NCBI GenBank assembly: GCA_037142875.1
Contig: JBAWZV010000004.1
Span: forward strand, 1 to 64,000
DNA: 64,000 nucleotides
DNA from: PALSA-600 sp037142875
GTDB taxonomy: Bacteria; Actinomycetota; Thermoleophilia; Gaiellales; Gaiellaceae
Reading direction: 5' to 3'
The notes below the pieces were generated by a model that was given only the letters and a program-made list of their open reading frames with translations, had not been told where the DNA came from and searched no databases. Numbering within the stretch: the first letter of the stretch is position 1; the number at the start of each line of letters is the position of its first letter. Shown piece after piece: positions 33,404 to 41,062 of the stretch. Position numbers and translations under genes: made by a program.

Positions 33404-34075
33404 CTACTCCTCGGTGGAGGCTTCGTCGCCGCTCTCGGCGACAGGCTCGGCGTCGTCGCCGGCGGCTTCCGTCTCGGCAGCGGCTTCGTCGCCCGCCGCC
33501 TCATCGCCCTCTTCGCGCGCGGCACCCGCAACGTGGGCGAGCACCGTGTCGAGCGGGTCGAGCACCGTGACGCCTGCCGCGAACGGCAGATCACCGAGGT
33601 AAAGCGTGCCGCCGATCTCCATGCCGGAGACGTCGAGCTCCACGCGCTGCGGAACGTCGAGCGGAAGCACCTCGATGTTGATCTCGTTCGTGACCTGTGT
33701 GAGCTGACCGCCCTGCTTCACGCCGACAGGTTCGCCGACGAGAGCCAGGAGCACGGAGGTCTGAATCGTGACGTCGAGGCGGACTTCCTGAAAGTCGATG
33801 TGCGTGATGGTGCCGCGGACGCGGTCACGCTGGTAGTCCTTGAGGATGACGGAGTGCTGCGAGCCACCGTCGATGGCGACGTCGATGACGGCGTGCGAGC
33901 CGGCCTCGGTCGTCAGGACGGCTCGGAGGTCGCGGTCGCCGACAGCGAAAGCGATCGGCTCGTCACGTCCGTAGAGAACGCCCGGGACGATCCCCTGCTT
34001 GCGCAGGCGACGCGACTCGGCCGAACCGAGGATCTGCCGCTTGGACACGGCAAGTGTGACGCGCTCTTCAGCCAT
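33404..34075 (-). CDS. rplY: 50S ribosomal protein L25 (CTC form)
   Basis: Binds 5S rRNA in the large subunit. 223 residues from the ATG at 34075: the N-terminal L25 beta-barrel (LRKQGIVPGVLYG) and a C-terminal TL5/CTC domain (about 95-185), then an acidic Glu/Ala-rich tail of about 40 residues. The -10 box TACACT lies 9 nt before this ATG and excludes the longer frame from 34129. It is co-transcribed with pth. Confidence 0.93.
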   Translation of the reverse strand: MAEERVTLAVSKRQILGSAESRRLRKQGIVPGVLYGRDEPIAFAVGDRDLRAVLTTEAGSHAVIDVAIDGGSQHSVILKDYQRDRVRGTITHIDFQEVRLDVTIQTSVLLALVGEPVGVKQGGQLTQVTNEINIEVLPLDVPQRVELDVSGMEIGGTLYLGDLPFAAGVTVLDPLDTVLAHVAGAAREEGDEAAGDEAAAETEAAGDDAEPVAESGDEASTEE

Positions 34076-34084
34076 CGGTCGAGA

Positions 34085-34090
34085 AGTGTA
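34085..34090 (-). promoter_or_regulatory. -10 box TACACT, rplY-pth
   Basis: TACACT on the minus strand, 9 nt before the ATG at 34075. Confidence 0.5.
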
Positions 34091-34146
34091 GCTGGCCCCG
34101 GGGGTCGAGCCGACAGGTGTCGGCGACACGCCGCGATCAGAGGCCA

Positions 34147-34183
34147 GAAAACACGGAGGGGCGGCTCGCGCCGCCCCTCCGTG
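34147..34183 (-). terminator. Intrinsic terminator of the cytochrome c gene
   Basis: A perfect 13-bp stem (CACGGAGGGGCGG and its complement, loop of 6) followed on the minus strand by GTTTTC. It lies between the cytochrome c stop and the rplY promoter. Confidence 0.75.
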
Positions 34184-34237
34184 GATCTCTAGACCGGGAT
34201 CGTCCTGCCACTCGAGGCGGGACGTCTCACGGGCGTC

Positions 34238-34621
34238 CTACTTGTGGGTCGACGTGTAGATGTACGCCGAGATGTCGTTGATCTGCGTCGTCGAAAGCGT
34301 GCCCTTGTAGGCCTGCATCGGAACGCTGTACTTCGCGGCTGCAGCCTTCGTCATCACCGACGTACCGCCGCTCGCGATCGCCTTGATGAGAACAGCCTGC
34401 GTCAGCGGCACCTTGTCGAGGTCAGGGCCGATGGCACCCATCGACTTGGCGGCCTTGAGGGCGTGGCAGAGACCACAGTTCGCGATGAAGCCGGCCTTGC
34501 CCGCTGTCGCGTTACCGACGACCTTCGGGGTCGCGCTGAATGCGGTCGGCGCAAGGAACGCCGCAGTGAGTGCCGTGACGAGCACGAGGCCGGTCCGGCG
34601 ACCAATCTTGCTGTGAAGCAT
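34238..34621 (-). CDS. Exported small c-type cytochrome
   Basis: 127 residues from the ATG at 34621, which has a GGGAGG ribosome site 6 nt upstream. A signal peptide (about 1-30) is followed by one haem site CGLCH (Cys49, Cys52, His53) and a likely axial Met102 in VPMQAY, so a monohaem class I cytochrome acting outside the membrane. It fits the CcdA/CcmH/TlpA maturation genes at 16-17.8 kb. Flanked by its own promoter and a strong terminator, it is a single-gene unit. Confidence 0.92.
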   Translation of the reverse strand: MLHSKIGRRTGLVLVTALTAAFLAPTAFSATPKVVGNATAGKAGFIANCGLCHALKAAKSMGAIGPDLDKVPLTQAVLIKAIASGGTSVMTKAAAAKYSVPMQAYKGTLSTTQINDISAYIYTSTHK

Positions 34622-34662
34622 TGAATCCTCCCGTTTCAAAAGAACAATCCCGGTCACCATCC

Positions 34663-34691
34663 ACTATACGGACCAGAGACGCACTGGACAA
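34663..34691 (-). promoter_or_regulatory. Promoter of the cytochrome c gene
   Basis: TTGTCC (34686-34691) and TATAGT (34663-34668) with a 17-nt spacer, giving a leader of about 35 nt. It is one of two promoters in this window with a recognisable -35. Confidence 0.7.
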
Positions 34692-34712
34692 TCCGTATTT
34701 CCCTAACGATCG

Positions 34713-34735
34713 GTTCGGCTTTTCGATGGCCGAAC
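34713..34735 (-). terminator. Weak hairpin after prs
   Basis: GTTCGGC and GCCGAAC form a 7-bp stem with a 9-nt loop, 11 nt after the prs stop. No T-run follows. Confidence 0.35.
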
Positions 34736-34745
34736 GCGGCGACGG

Positions 34746-35807
34746 CTAGAAGAGCTGGTTCTCGCCGCCGAAGATCGCCGAGACGGAGTCGTCGGCGAAG
34801 ACGTTCATGATCGTCTCGCTCAGAAGGCCCGAGACAGGCAGCACGGTGAGCTTGTCGGGCTTCGAGAGCGGATCGACCGGCACCGTGTCGGTGACGACGA
34901 TCCCCTTAATGTCCTCGTTTGCTGCGAAGCGGTCGAGGGCGCCGTTGCAGAAGAGGCCGTGGGTGGCGAAGAGCCACACCTCGCTCGCGCCCTGCTCGAC
35001 GAGCGCGCGGACGTTCGCATTCATGGTGCCGCCGGTCATGATGACGTCGTCGCCGATGATCGCGCGCTTGCCGCGGACGCGGCCGGCGATCTCGGTGACC
35101 GAGGCGACGTCGTGCGCGGGGCGCGACTTGTGCATGATCGCGAACTCCGACTCGATCATCTCGGCGAAGCGCTCGGCCTGCTTGGCGCGGCCCGTATCGG
35201 GTGACACCGACACGACGCCCTCGCCGACGAGGCCGAGGTCGCGGAAGTGGCGTGCGAAGAGCGGCAACGCGGTCATGTGATCGACGGGGATCGAGAAGAA
35301 GCCCTGAATCTGACCGGCGTGCAGGTCCATCGTGAGCACACGGTCGGCGCCGGCCAGCTGGAGCGCATCGGCGACGAAACGGCCCGAGATCGGCTCGCGC
35401 GGCTTGGCCTTGCGGTCCTGGCGCGCGTACGGGAAGAGCGGAATGACCGCCGTGATCCGCTTGGCGGACGCGAGCTTCGCGGCCTGGATCATCAGGAACA
35501 GCTCCATGAGGTTGCGGTCGATCGGGGTGCAGCCGGTCTGGACGATGAAGACGTCGGCGCCGCGGATCGACTCGTCGTAGCGACAGTACGTCTCACCGTT
35601 CGCGAACGTCTCGAGCGTCACCTCGCCAAGCTGGATGCCGAGACCCTCCGCGATAGACGCGGCAAGCTCCGGGTGCGAGCGGCCGGCGAAGACCATGAGC
35701 CGCTTCTGCGGCCCGCGTTCGATCCAGTGATCCGGGTGCGGCTCGGTCACGACCGACGCCACGTCGCCGGGGAGTGAGAACTCAGGGGTCCCGATGCCGA
35801 GCTGCAT
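34746..35807 (-). CDS. prs: Ribose-phosphate pyrophosphokinase
   Basis: Makes PRPP from ribose-5-phosphate and ATP for nucleotide, His and Trp synthesis. About 353 residues from the ATG at 35807, which follows an AGGAGG site and overlaps the glmU stop by 26 bp. The first 30 residues (to HPDHWIERGPQKRLMVF) are longer than in typical class I enzymes. Motifs: SGRSHPELA-like start, VIPLFPYARQDRK, LTMDLHAGQIQGFF and the PRPP loop DDVIMTGGT. Confidence 0.94.
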   Translation of the reverse strand: MQLGIGTPEFSLPGDVASVVTEPHPDHWIERGPQKRLMVFAGRSHPELAASIAEGLGIQLGEVTLETFANGETYCRYDESIRGADVFIVQTGCTPIDRNLMELFLMIQAAKLASAKRITAVIPLFPYARQDRKAKPREPISGRFVADALQLAGADRVLTMDLHAGQIQGFFSIPVDHMTALPLFARHFRDLGLVGEGVVSVSPDTGRAKQAERFAEMIESEFAIMHKSRPAHDVASVTEIAGRVRGKRAIIGDDVIMTGGTMNANVRALVEQGASEVWLFATHGLFCNGALDRFAANEDIKGIVVTDTVPVDPLSKPDKLTVLPVSGLLSETIMNVFADDSVSAIFGGENQLF

Positions 35808-37107
35808 ACCCCTCCTTGTTCTCCTGGCGCGTGCGCGCGATGCCGAGCGAGTCGGCGGGAACATCCTTTGTGATCACCGAGCCAGCTGCCGTCCATGCTC
35901 CGTCTCCGACCTCAACAGGTGCGATGAACCCATTCTGGATGCCGGTCCTGACGTTCTTGCCGATGCGTGTTCGGCCCTTCGGCTGCCCGGGGCGGTGAGG
36001 AAAGTTTGCGGTGATCGTTCCGGCGCCGATGTTCGTGTCCTCCCCGATCTCCGCGTCCCCGATGTACGAGAGATGCGGAACTTTCGTCCGTGGCCCGATG
36101 CGTGAATTCTTGATCTCGACGAAGGTTCCCGCCTTCGAATCCGCCTCGAGAGTCGACCCGGGACGAAGGTAACAGAACGGTCCCACGATCGCGCCGGTTC
36201 CGATCGTCGCGTCGAGAGCGACCGTGTTGGCGAAGATCTCGGCGCCCGTCGCAACCCGGGTGGCGCCACGCAGCTGGACGAACGGGTGGATCACCACGTC
36301 GGGTTCGATCTCGACGGTCGGCTCGATCCACGCGGTCGTCGGATCGACGAACGTGACCCCCGAGACCATGTGGGCGCGGTTGATCCGGTCGCGGAGAAAC
36401 GCGGTGACGGCCGCAAGCTCGAGGCGCGTGTTGATCCCCTCGACCTCGAACGGGTCGGGTGCGACGTGAACGGCGACTGGATGGCCGTCGTCGACGAGGA
36501 AGCCAAGGGTGTCGGTGACGTACAGCTCGCCCTGGGCGTTGTGCGGCTGGAGGCGGTCGAGCGCCGGCCAGAGGCGGTCGGCGCGGAAGAGGTAGATGCC
36601 GGAGTTGACCTCGGTTAGCGTGAGCTCCTCGGGCGTCGCGTCGCCCGCCTCAACGATCCGCGCGAGGTTGCCGGCAGCGTCCCTGACGATGCGACCGTAG
36701 ACGCGCCGATCGGGCGGCTCGAACGAGAGCACCGTCGCCGTTGCACCGGTCGAGCGGTGAGTCGCGACGAGGCCCGCGAGCAGCTCGCCGGAGAGCGCCG
36801 GCACGTCACCGCTCAGGAGCAGGATGTCGCCGTTGAAGCCCTCGAGCGCCTGTCGGGCGGAGCGCGCCGCGTCACCTGTCCCAAGGGGTCGCTCCTGCAC
36901 CGCCACGGTGACACCGGGGAACGCATCACGGGTTGCCGGAGCCGTCACGACGACGACGGGGTCTGCGCCTGCGCTCTGCGCCGAGGCGATCACCCAGTCC
37001 ACCATTCGTCGCCCGAGCAGCGCGTGAAGGTGTTTTGGCACGGCCGACTTCATCCGGGTGCCAAGCCCCGCGGCCATGACGACGGCTGCGATCGGAGAGT
37101 CGGTCAC
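35782..37107 (-). CDS. glmU: Bifunctional GlmU, UDP-GlcNAc pyrophosphorylase/acetyltransferase
   Basis: Makes UDP-N-acetylglucosamine for peptidoglycan in two steps. Residues 1-225 are the uridylyltransferase (VVMAAGLGTRMKS, PLGTGDA, DVPAL, EVNSGIYLF). Residues 240-441 form a left-handed beta-helix of hexapeptide repeats (IGTGAIVGPFCYLRPGS, KVPHLSYIGDAEIG, NIGAGTITANF). At 441 residues the tail is short compared with mycobacterial GlmU. GTG start just after the tRNA-Gln gene; prs overlaps its end. Confidence 0.94.
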   Translation of the reverse strand: MTDSPIAAVVMAAGLGTRMKSAVPKHLHALLGRRMVDWVIASAQSAGADPVVVVTAPATRDAFPGVTVAVQERPLGTGDAARSARQALEGFNGDILLLSGDVPALSGELLAGLVATHRSTGATATVLSFEPPDRRVYGRIVRDAAGNLARIVEAGDATPEELTLTEVNSGIYLFRADRLWPALDRLQPHNAQGELYVTDTLGFLVDDGHPVAVHVAPDPFEVEGINTRLELAAVTAFLRDRINRAHMVSGVTFVDPTTAWIEPTVEIEPDVVIHPFVQLRGATRVATGAEIFANTVALDATIGTGAIVGPFCYLRPGSTLEADSKAGTFVEIKNSRIGPRTKVPHLSYIGDAEIGEDTNIGAGTITANFPHRPGQPKGRTRIGKNVRTGIQNGFIAPVEVGDGAWTAAGSVITKDVPADSLGIARTRQENKEGYAARHRDP

Positions 37108-37121
37108 TTCGCGACGTGAGA

Positions 37122-37195
37122 TGGCTGGGGCGCCAGGATTCGAACCTGGGATCGCGGGACCAAAACCCGCTGCCTTACCGCTTGGCTACGCCCCA
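37122..37195 (-). tRNA. tRNA-Gln (TTG anticodon)
   Basis: 74 nt including an encoded CCA. A 7-bp acceptor stem begins TGGGGCG, the D-arm has AAGCGGTAAGGC, the anticodon loop reads TTTTGGT with anticodon TTG, and the T-arm is GGTTCGAATCC. It lies 14 nt upstream of glmU on the same strand. Confidence 0.95.
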
Positions 37196-37205
37196 CTACG
37201 CCCCG

Positions 37206-37211
37206 AGTATA
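37206..37211 (-). promoter_or_regulatory. -10 box TATACT, tRNA-Gln
   Basis: TATACT on the minus strand, 10 nt before the 5' end of the tRNA. Confidence 0.5.
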
Positions 37212-37277
37212 GGTGCGGTGGGTTCGCGTCGCGGTAGGGGTGTCGCTGGTCGACATTTCCGCCCAGTGTGACGGAAC

Positions 37278-37283
37278 TACGAT
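37278..37283 (+). promoter_or_regulatory. -10 box TACGAT, small zinc-ribbon-like gene
   Basis: TACGAT lies 6 nt before the GTG at 37290. Confidence 0.5.
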
Positions 37284-37289
37284 GGCACC

Positions 37290-37493
37290 GTGTCAAGCGA
37301 CCGGCCCACCACGCGTCCGCTCCAGAACCCCGCCCTCCACCGAGGCGGCGGATTCGAGGAGTGCGAGCACATCGTCCGGGATGAAGATCCCGACACGGCG
37401 CTCTGCGGCGTCGACCAGACAGGCGTGCCGTGGAACCAGGGGTTCCCCGTCTGCCAGGCCTGCCTCGCGGTAGCCGAAGGACGGATGAGTTGA
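37290..37493 (+). CDS. Small Cys-containing protein (possible zinc ribbon)
   Basis: 67 residues. Cysteines at CEH, LCGVD and the C-terminal VCQACLA, with a nearby His, suggest a zinc-binding knuckle. The overall plan resembles small actinobacterial proteins of the DUF3039 kind (a conserved GxPxxxxFPVCxxC-like end), but the match is from memory and loose. The -10 box at 37278 supports the GTG start. The SemiSWEET gene follows after 25 bp. Confidence 0.6.
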   Translation: MSSDRPTTRPLQNPALHRGGGFEECEHIVRDEDPDTALCGVDQTGVPWNQGFPVCQACLAVAEGRMS

Positions 37494-37518
37494 CGGCACG
37501 TTCGGTCTACACCGCGCC

Positions 37519-37779
37519 GTGACGACCATCCTGGCCGCCGTCGCGGCGACCTGGGGCGTCGCGATGGCTCTCGCGCCGCTGCTCCAGATCCGCACGATGC
37601 GAAGCCACCGCTCGTCGAAGGGCGTGTCGGTCGGGTACCTGAACGTGCTCCTGGTGGGCTTCGTTCTCTGGTTCGCCTACGGCGTACAGATCGCAAACCT
37701 GGCGCTGATCATCCCGAACGTCGTCGCGGCCTTCGTCTGCGCGTTGACGATCGTCGTTGCGCGACGCTACCGTCCCTGA
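37519..37779 (+). CDS. SemiSWEET-type small sugar transporter (PQ-loop/MtN3 family)
   Basis: 86 residues with three membrane helices (about 3-20, 38-57 and 60-80). Helix 1 has the PQ-loop-like LAPLLQI followed by the basic RTMRSHRSSKGVS loop, and the third helix has the IPNVVA stretch. Three-helix SemiSWEETs dimerise to pass mono- or disaccharides down their gradient. The substrate is not predictable. GTG start, preceded by the small Cys-rich gene. Confidence 0.8.
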   Translation: MTTILAAVAATWGVAMALAPLLQIRTMRSHRSSKGVSVGYLNVLLVGFVLWFAYGVQIANLALIIPNVVAAFVCALTIVVARRYRP

Positions 37780-37810
37780 GAACGCGCGGACGCGCGGGCA
37801 CCGCCTGAAA

Positions 37811-37816
37811 TAGGAT
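37811..37816 (+). promoter_or_regulatory. -10 box TAGGAT, secreted protein gene
   Basis: TAGGAT about 37 nt before the ATG at 37854. The leader carries a GGGGAGGAA ribosome site. Confidence 0.45.
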
Positions 37817-37853
37817 GTGCGCCGACACGCAGGCTGCAACCGGGGAGGAAGTC

Positions 37854-38468
37854 ATGAGGCGTTTCGCATGGTTCACCGCACTCATCGCGATGCTGGCGCT
37901 GGCCAGTTCGGCGGCTGCGACCCCGGTCCTGAACACGAAGCTTCTGAGCGAGGAACAGTGCACGAAGCTTGGCGGCGGCGGGAGGCTCGTCGTCAACGTG
38001 ACCTTCATTCTCCAGAATTACGCCGACTCAGGGTACGCCGGAGCCTGGGCGCTGGACACGGTGCACCGCCACCTCAAGATCTGGAAGAGCCAGAGCGGCA
38101 CCTACTGCGCACACGTCAACGACGATGGCAGCTCGTTCGTGACGCTTGACGGTCCGGGCCCCGCTGGTGGCGGGCACGTGATCGGCGGCATCACCGGGAC
38201 GTTCGACGGCGGCTACATCACCACGGACATCTCGGGCAAGTTCGTTCCGCGCTACCCAACCCACGGCAACCTCGGCACGTTCAACGCGAAGTGCGACCGC
38301 GAGTACAACTGCCCGGGAAAGCGGCCGTCATGGCTCAGCTACTTCTCGAAGAACCCACCGGCAAACGACTTCGCAGAGTGGGGCTGGCTCTACGACGCGG
38401 GGGCCAAAGGCATCTGGCTCGACCAGGCCAACACCTCCGCGTTGCGTACCGGCAACATCACGTACTGA
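37854..38468 (+). CDS. Secreted protein, unknown function
   Basis: 204 residues from the ATG at 37854, chosen for its GGGGAGGAA ribosome site. Signal peptide (1-22) ending Ala-Ala-Ala. The mature protein is Trp/Tyr/Gly-rich (YADSGYAGAWALDTVHRHLKIWKS, GGHVIGGITGTFDGGYI) with four cysteines that could pair outside the cell. No enzyme motif recognised. It looks like a single beta-rich exported domain. Confidence 0.7.
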   Translation: MRRFAWFTALIAMLALASSAAATPVLNTKLLSEEQCTKLGGGGRLVVNVTFILQNYADSGYAGAWALDTVHRHLKIWKSQSGTYCAHVNDDGSSFVTLDGPGPAGGGHVIGGITGTFDGGYITTDISGKFVPRYPTHGNLGTFNAKCDREYNCPGKRPSWLSYFSKNPPANDFAEWGWLYDAGAKGIWLDQANTSALRTGNITY

Positions 38469-38497
38469 GACGGAGGCAGCCGGGGTAGGGCGCGCGG

Positions 38498-38766
38498 GTG
38501 ATCGAACGCCTCCCTCGCCTGCTGCTCCATCTTGAGGGCGCCGCGCTGGCTGGCGCGGCGCTCATCGTGTATCTCAACCAGGGATACCGCTTCTGGGTGC
38601 TGCTCGTGCTTGCGCCTGATCTGAGCGCCCTCGGATACCTCGCGGGAAGACGGGCAGGAACGGTCGCCGACAACGCCGCGCACACCACCGTCTGGCCGAT
38701 CGCGCGGTCGGCTACGGGCTCACGTATCCGAGCGCGTTCAAAGACACGCACCTGCAGCGCGTCTGA
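38498..38766 (+). pseudogene. DUF4260 membrane protein gene with internal deletion
   Basis: From the GTG at 38498 the peptide reads as the first half of a DUF4260 protein: LEGAALAGAALIVY, FWVLLVLAPDLSALGYLAG and NAAHTTVW. At about 38695 the frame switches: from 38698 another frame reads DRAVGYGLTYPSAFKDTHLQRV and stops at 38766, the exact family C-terminus. Around 35-40 residues of the middle (two helices) are missing and the halves are out of frame. In the original frame translation runs on into unrelated sequence to 38842. Confidence 0.75.
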
Positions 38767-38778
38767 CGCGCGTCGGAG

Positions 38779-39195
38779 TCAGGCCTTGCAGGCAGGCGTC
38801 CCGCCTGGGAGCCTGTGGCGGAACCGCACGACGCCCCGGTAACCGGGGGCAGCCAGAAGGCGAACCGGAGGTAGCAGGAGCAGTCGACCGACGGTAGATG
38901 TCCACCCTGCCGTCCGGACGAGCGCATGTGCGACAGCGAGGTGGCCACCGTACGGCCGGCCCGCAGCGTCGATCCACCATGCGGCGGTTTCGACGTCGTT
39001 GAGCGTCAGGCCGAGCTGCGAGACCTCGTCGGCGCCGAGGTGCTGCCAGGCGAGGGCCGTCTGCTTGCCCCCGCTCCGGGCGACGACGAAGCGAGCGCAG
39101 CTACTGCAAAACGCGCAGTCGCCGTCGAAGATCAGACGCGGTCGACCGTGGTCGCCGTCGTGCGAGCCCGCGTGCCTCTCAGCCGGCGAGTGCAA
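38779..39195 (-). CDS. DCC-family thiol oxidoreductase-like protein (DUF393)
   Basis: 138 residues from a TTG at 39195. The DUF393 hallmark DGDCAFCSSCA lies near the N-terminus, with a thioredoxin-like CxxC, followed by WQHLGADEVSQLGL, AWWIDAAGRPYGGHLAVAHAL and a hydrophobic end. The family is thought to be redox active, but no substrate is known. The start lies inside the end of the RidA-like gene (17-bp overlap). A longer frame to 39393 would be antisense-like low-complexity and is not used. Confidence 0.75.
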   Translation of the reverse strand: MHSPAERHAGSHDGDHGRPRLIFDGDCAFCSSCARFVVARSGGKQTALAWQHLGADEVSQLGLTLNDVETAAWWIDAAGRPYGGHLAVAHALVRTAGWTSTVGRLLLLPPVRLLAAPGYRGVVRFRHRLPGGTPACKA

Positions 39196-39547
39196 CGTGC
39201 GCCTCGACCTCGACGGCGAGTCCGCTTCGGAGCTCAGCGACCCCGATCGCGCTACGGGCACAGATGCCGCGCTCCTCACCCCACCGCTCGACACGGTCGA
39301 GCGACCCCAGCTCGTCGCGAAGCGCCCGGCACATGAGGTGCGCGGTCGTGCGGGCGGCGAGGACGGCACCCTCAGGCGTGATGGTGTCGCCACCGCGGCC
39401 GGGACGACAGAGGTCGCCGTTTCCGGAGAGATACGCGATCCCGCCGTACACGACGACCGGCTTGCACCGGGGCGTGAACGGCAGCCGCGGCGGCTCGGCG
39501 CGTGTGATCCCGCGCTCGATCAGCCGGGCCTCAGGGGAGACGTGCAC
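39179..39547 (-). pseudogene. RidA-family gene with an in-frame internal deletion
   Basis: 122 codons from a GTG at 39547. The N-terminal half (SPEARLIERGI, YLSGNGDL, AARTTAHLMCRAL, LGSLDRVER) and the C-terminal strand pair (GEERGICARSAIGVAEL, VEVEAHVAL) match RidA-like enamine/imine deaminases. The two parts are joined directly at RVER-WGEERG, where homologues have about 35 residues (two strands and a helix). The frame stays open, so a short protein could be made. Loss of this part of the fold makes activity unlikely. Confidence 0.6.
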
Positions 39548-39552
39548 CGTGG

Positions 39553-39915
39553 TCAGTAGCTGAAGACCGTGGTGCCGTCGCCTGCCCACTCCCACATCGG
39601 GGTTGCGCCGGCGATCTTCGAGTTGGCAACGAACGTCGAATCGGCAAGCCCACGCGAGTTGACACAGATCGGGCAGAGCCACAGCTCACCACCACCGTCG
39701 GCGAACTGCTGGAAGAGACGCTCGAGCGGCGGGCAACCCTCGCACGCCTCACCGGTTGCCTCGCCAGGGAGGCCGAGACGCACCGCGTCCTTCGTCGCCC
39801 AGACAACGACGGACTTCCCCTGGTCAAGCGCGGCCGTCGCGACGAGCAGCGCAACCATGACGCGCTCCGCATCCTCAAGCCCGGTCGCGAGATTGACGAG
39901 AACTTTGCCGGCCAT
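39553..39915 (-). CDS. DsrE-family small sulfur-relay-like protein
   Basis: 120 residues of the DsrE/TusD fold: KVLVNLATGLEDAERVMVALLVA, then SVVVWATKDAVRLGL, a Cys-rich stretch ACEGCPP, and ELWLCPICVNSRGL with a Cys-x-x-Cys. Members bind persulfide or act as peroxiredoxin-like partners. A GGGAGGAG ribosome site precedes the ATG, with a TAGGCT -10 box about 30 nt further. The RidA-like gene follows 5 bp downstream. Confidence 0.82.
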   Translation of the reverse strand: MAGKVLVNLATGLEDAERVMVALLVATAALDQGKSVVVWATKDAVRLGLPGEATGEACEGCPPLERLFQQFADGGGELWLCPICVNSRGLADSTFVANSKIAGATPMWEWAGDGTTVFSY

Positions 39916-40001
39916 AGTGGCTCCTCCCTGTCGACGGTCGAGCCGCGAGCCTAGTCAACGACGCCCCGACGCGCGAGTGCGCCTGAGGACTCCCGACGAG
40001 G

Positions 40002-40349
40002 TCAGGGAACGTCGAAGGCGACCTCAGAGATCACCACGAGGAGCGCGAGGACCGCCAACGTGACGGCCACGAGTGCGACCGCCGATCGCTCGCCGTTCCG
40101 CACGACCGCGACCGCGGCGATGAGTCCTCCGCAGGCCGCAGCAGCTAGCCCGAGCAGCGAGATGAGTCCGAAGATCGAGAGTGGGCCGACGCTCGCATGC
40201 CAGCCGGTCGTCGCGATCACCGTCACCATGACCGCGGCGACGACAAGACCGCGGACAACGAGTCGGACCCCGCTACGTCCGGTCTCCGTCTGCGGATGGA
40301 GCATGCCGCCGGGGCGGCGTGTCGTGGCTGGAACGGCGGGGGTTCTCAT
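40002..40349 (-). CDS. Three-span membrane protein, unknown function
   Basis: 115 residues from the ATG at 40349, or 100 from the ATG at 40304. Hydrophobic helices at about 31-48, 54-78 and 89-111 are separated by WHASVGPL and a basic RNGERS loop. The composition is Ala/Val-rich with no functional residues standing out. GAGAGG precedes the first ATG. Family not recognised. Confidence 0.6.
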   Translation of the reverse strand: MRTPAVPATTRRPGGMLHPQTETGRSGVRLVVRGLVVAAVMVTVIATTGWHASVGPLSIFGLISLLGLAAAACGGLIAAVAVVRNGERSAVALVAVTLAVLALLVVISEVAFDVP

Positions 40350-40444
40350 CCGGATCGCATCCTCTCACTGAGATCGTGTCTCATGCTGACTGTTCCCGCA
40401 TCGGGGTAAGTGCGGAGCGCTTCGCAGCTTGCCCCGACGCCCAC

Positions 40445-40534
40445 TCAGCCGCGGCGTCGACGCGCCATGCGCTCGTGCGCGTGCGGACGCGATGCAAGAA
40501 GCGCGAGGAGCACGACGCGCAGGAAGGGGCTCAC
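40445..40534 (-). CDS. Possible 29-residue single-span peptide, leaderless
   Basis: GTG to TGA frame reading MSPFLRVVLLALLASRPHAH and then an Arg-rich end. A hydrophobic helix of about 12-14 residues is followed by a basic tail. A TAGGCT box sits 6 nt before the GTG, the same arrangement as at many larger genes in this window, which is the main reason to consider it real. Confidence 0.4.
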   Translation of the reverse strand: MSPFLRVVLLALLASRPHAHERMARRRRG

Positions 40535-40540
40535 CGCGCG

Positions 40541-40546
40541 AGCCTA
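40541..40546 (-). promoter_or_regulatory. -10 box TAGGCT, 29-residue frame
   Basis: TAGGCT on the minus strand, 6 nt before the GTG at 40534. Confidence 0.4.
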
Positions 40547-40685
40547 TGCCCCCGAAACGCGTGCGGTCTCCTCGCAGGCAGCTACCGGGTTAGACGAGAA
40601 GGGCGTCGATCTGTCCGACCGCGAGCTTGATGCCTTCGTCCATACGCCTGAACTGTCCTCGATCGCGGCGCGAGGGCCGCGGGGG

Positions 40686-41048
40686 CTACTTCCGTTCGCG
40701 GTCGGCGAAGAGGAAGATCAGCGCGCCGATTGCGAGAACGACGATCAGGCCGATCGCGACGGCCTTCGCGATGAACCAGACCACAGGGACGAGAACGGCG
40801 AGCGCCTGCGACGTTGCAAAGATCCAGCTCGCCTGGCGCGCGGTGGCAGAGCGGTACTTGCGGCCGGCGGTGGCCCAAAAGCCGACTGCGACGGGGGCGA
40901 GGATGTAGACGACGACGTGCGGGACGAAGTGGATGAGGGTGAGAACGCCCTCGACCGCCGCAACCCACAGGGTCAGGCGGATGCGATGCTGGCGCAGGTA
41001 GCGCGCCGGCTTCGACGTTGATCTCGCGCTGATGTCGGCCGTGGACAT
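40686..41048 (-). CDS. Membrane protein, unknown function
   Basis: 120 residues from the ATG at 41048. A basic N-terminal part (SKPARYLRQHRIR) precedes two or three hydrophobic segments: LTLWVAAVEGVLTLIHFVPH-VVVYILAPVAVGF and SQALAVLVPVVWFIAKAVAIGLIVVLAIGALIFLF. It ends with a charged DRERK. The -10 box TAGGTT 8 nt before this ATG rules out the longer form from 41066, which would overlap the ispE stop. Family not recognised. Confidence 0.68.
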   Translation of the reverse strand: MSTADISARSTSKPARYLRQHRIRLTLWVAAVEGVLTLIHFVPHVVVYILAPVAVGFWATAGRKYRSATARQASWIFATSQALAVLVPVVWFIAKAVAIGLIVVLAIGALIFLFADRERK

Positions 41049-41056
41049 CTGCGGCA

Positions 41057-41062
41057 AACCTA
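41057..41062 (-). promoter_or_regulatory. -10 box TAGGTT, membrane protein gene
   Basis: TAGGTT on the minus strand, 8 nt before the ATG at 41048. It overlaps the ispE stop codon. Confidence 0.5.

Larger units (their letters stand above)
40350..40685. other. 336-bp gap between membrane protein genes
   Basis: It holds one small leaderless frame (40445-40534, separate entry) and an inverted repeat at 40401-40437 (TCGGGGTAAG-TGCG paired with CGCA-CTTGCCCCGA, one bulge) without T-runs on either side. Nothing else is supported. Confidence 0.5.

Noticed and set aside
40401..40437. Rho-independent terminator
   Set aside because: The stem is strong but no T-run follows on either strand and no gene ends within 30 bp on the right strand; kept only as an inverted repeat.
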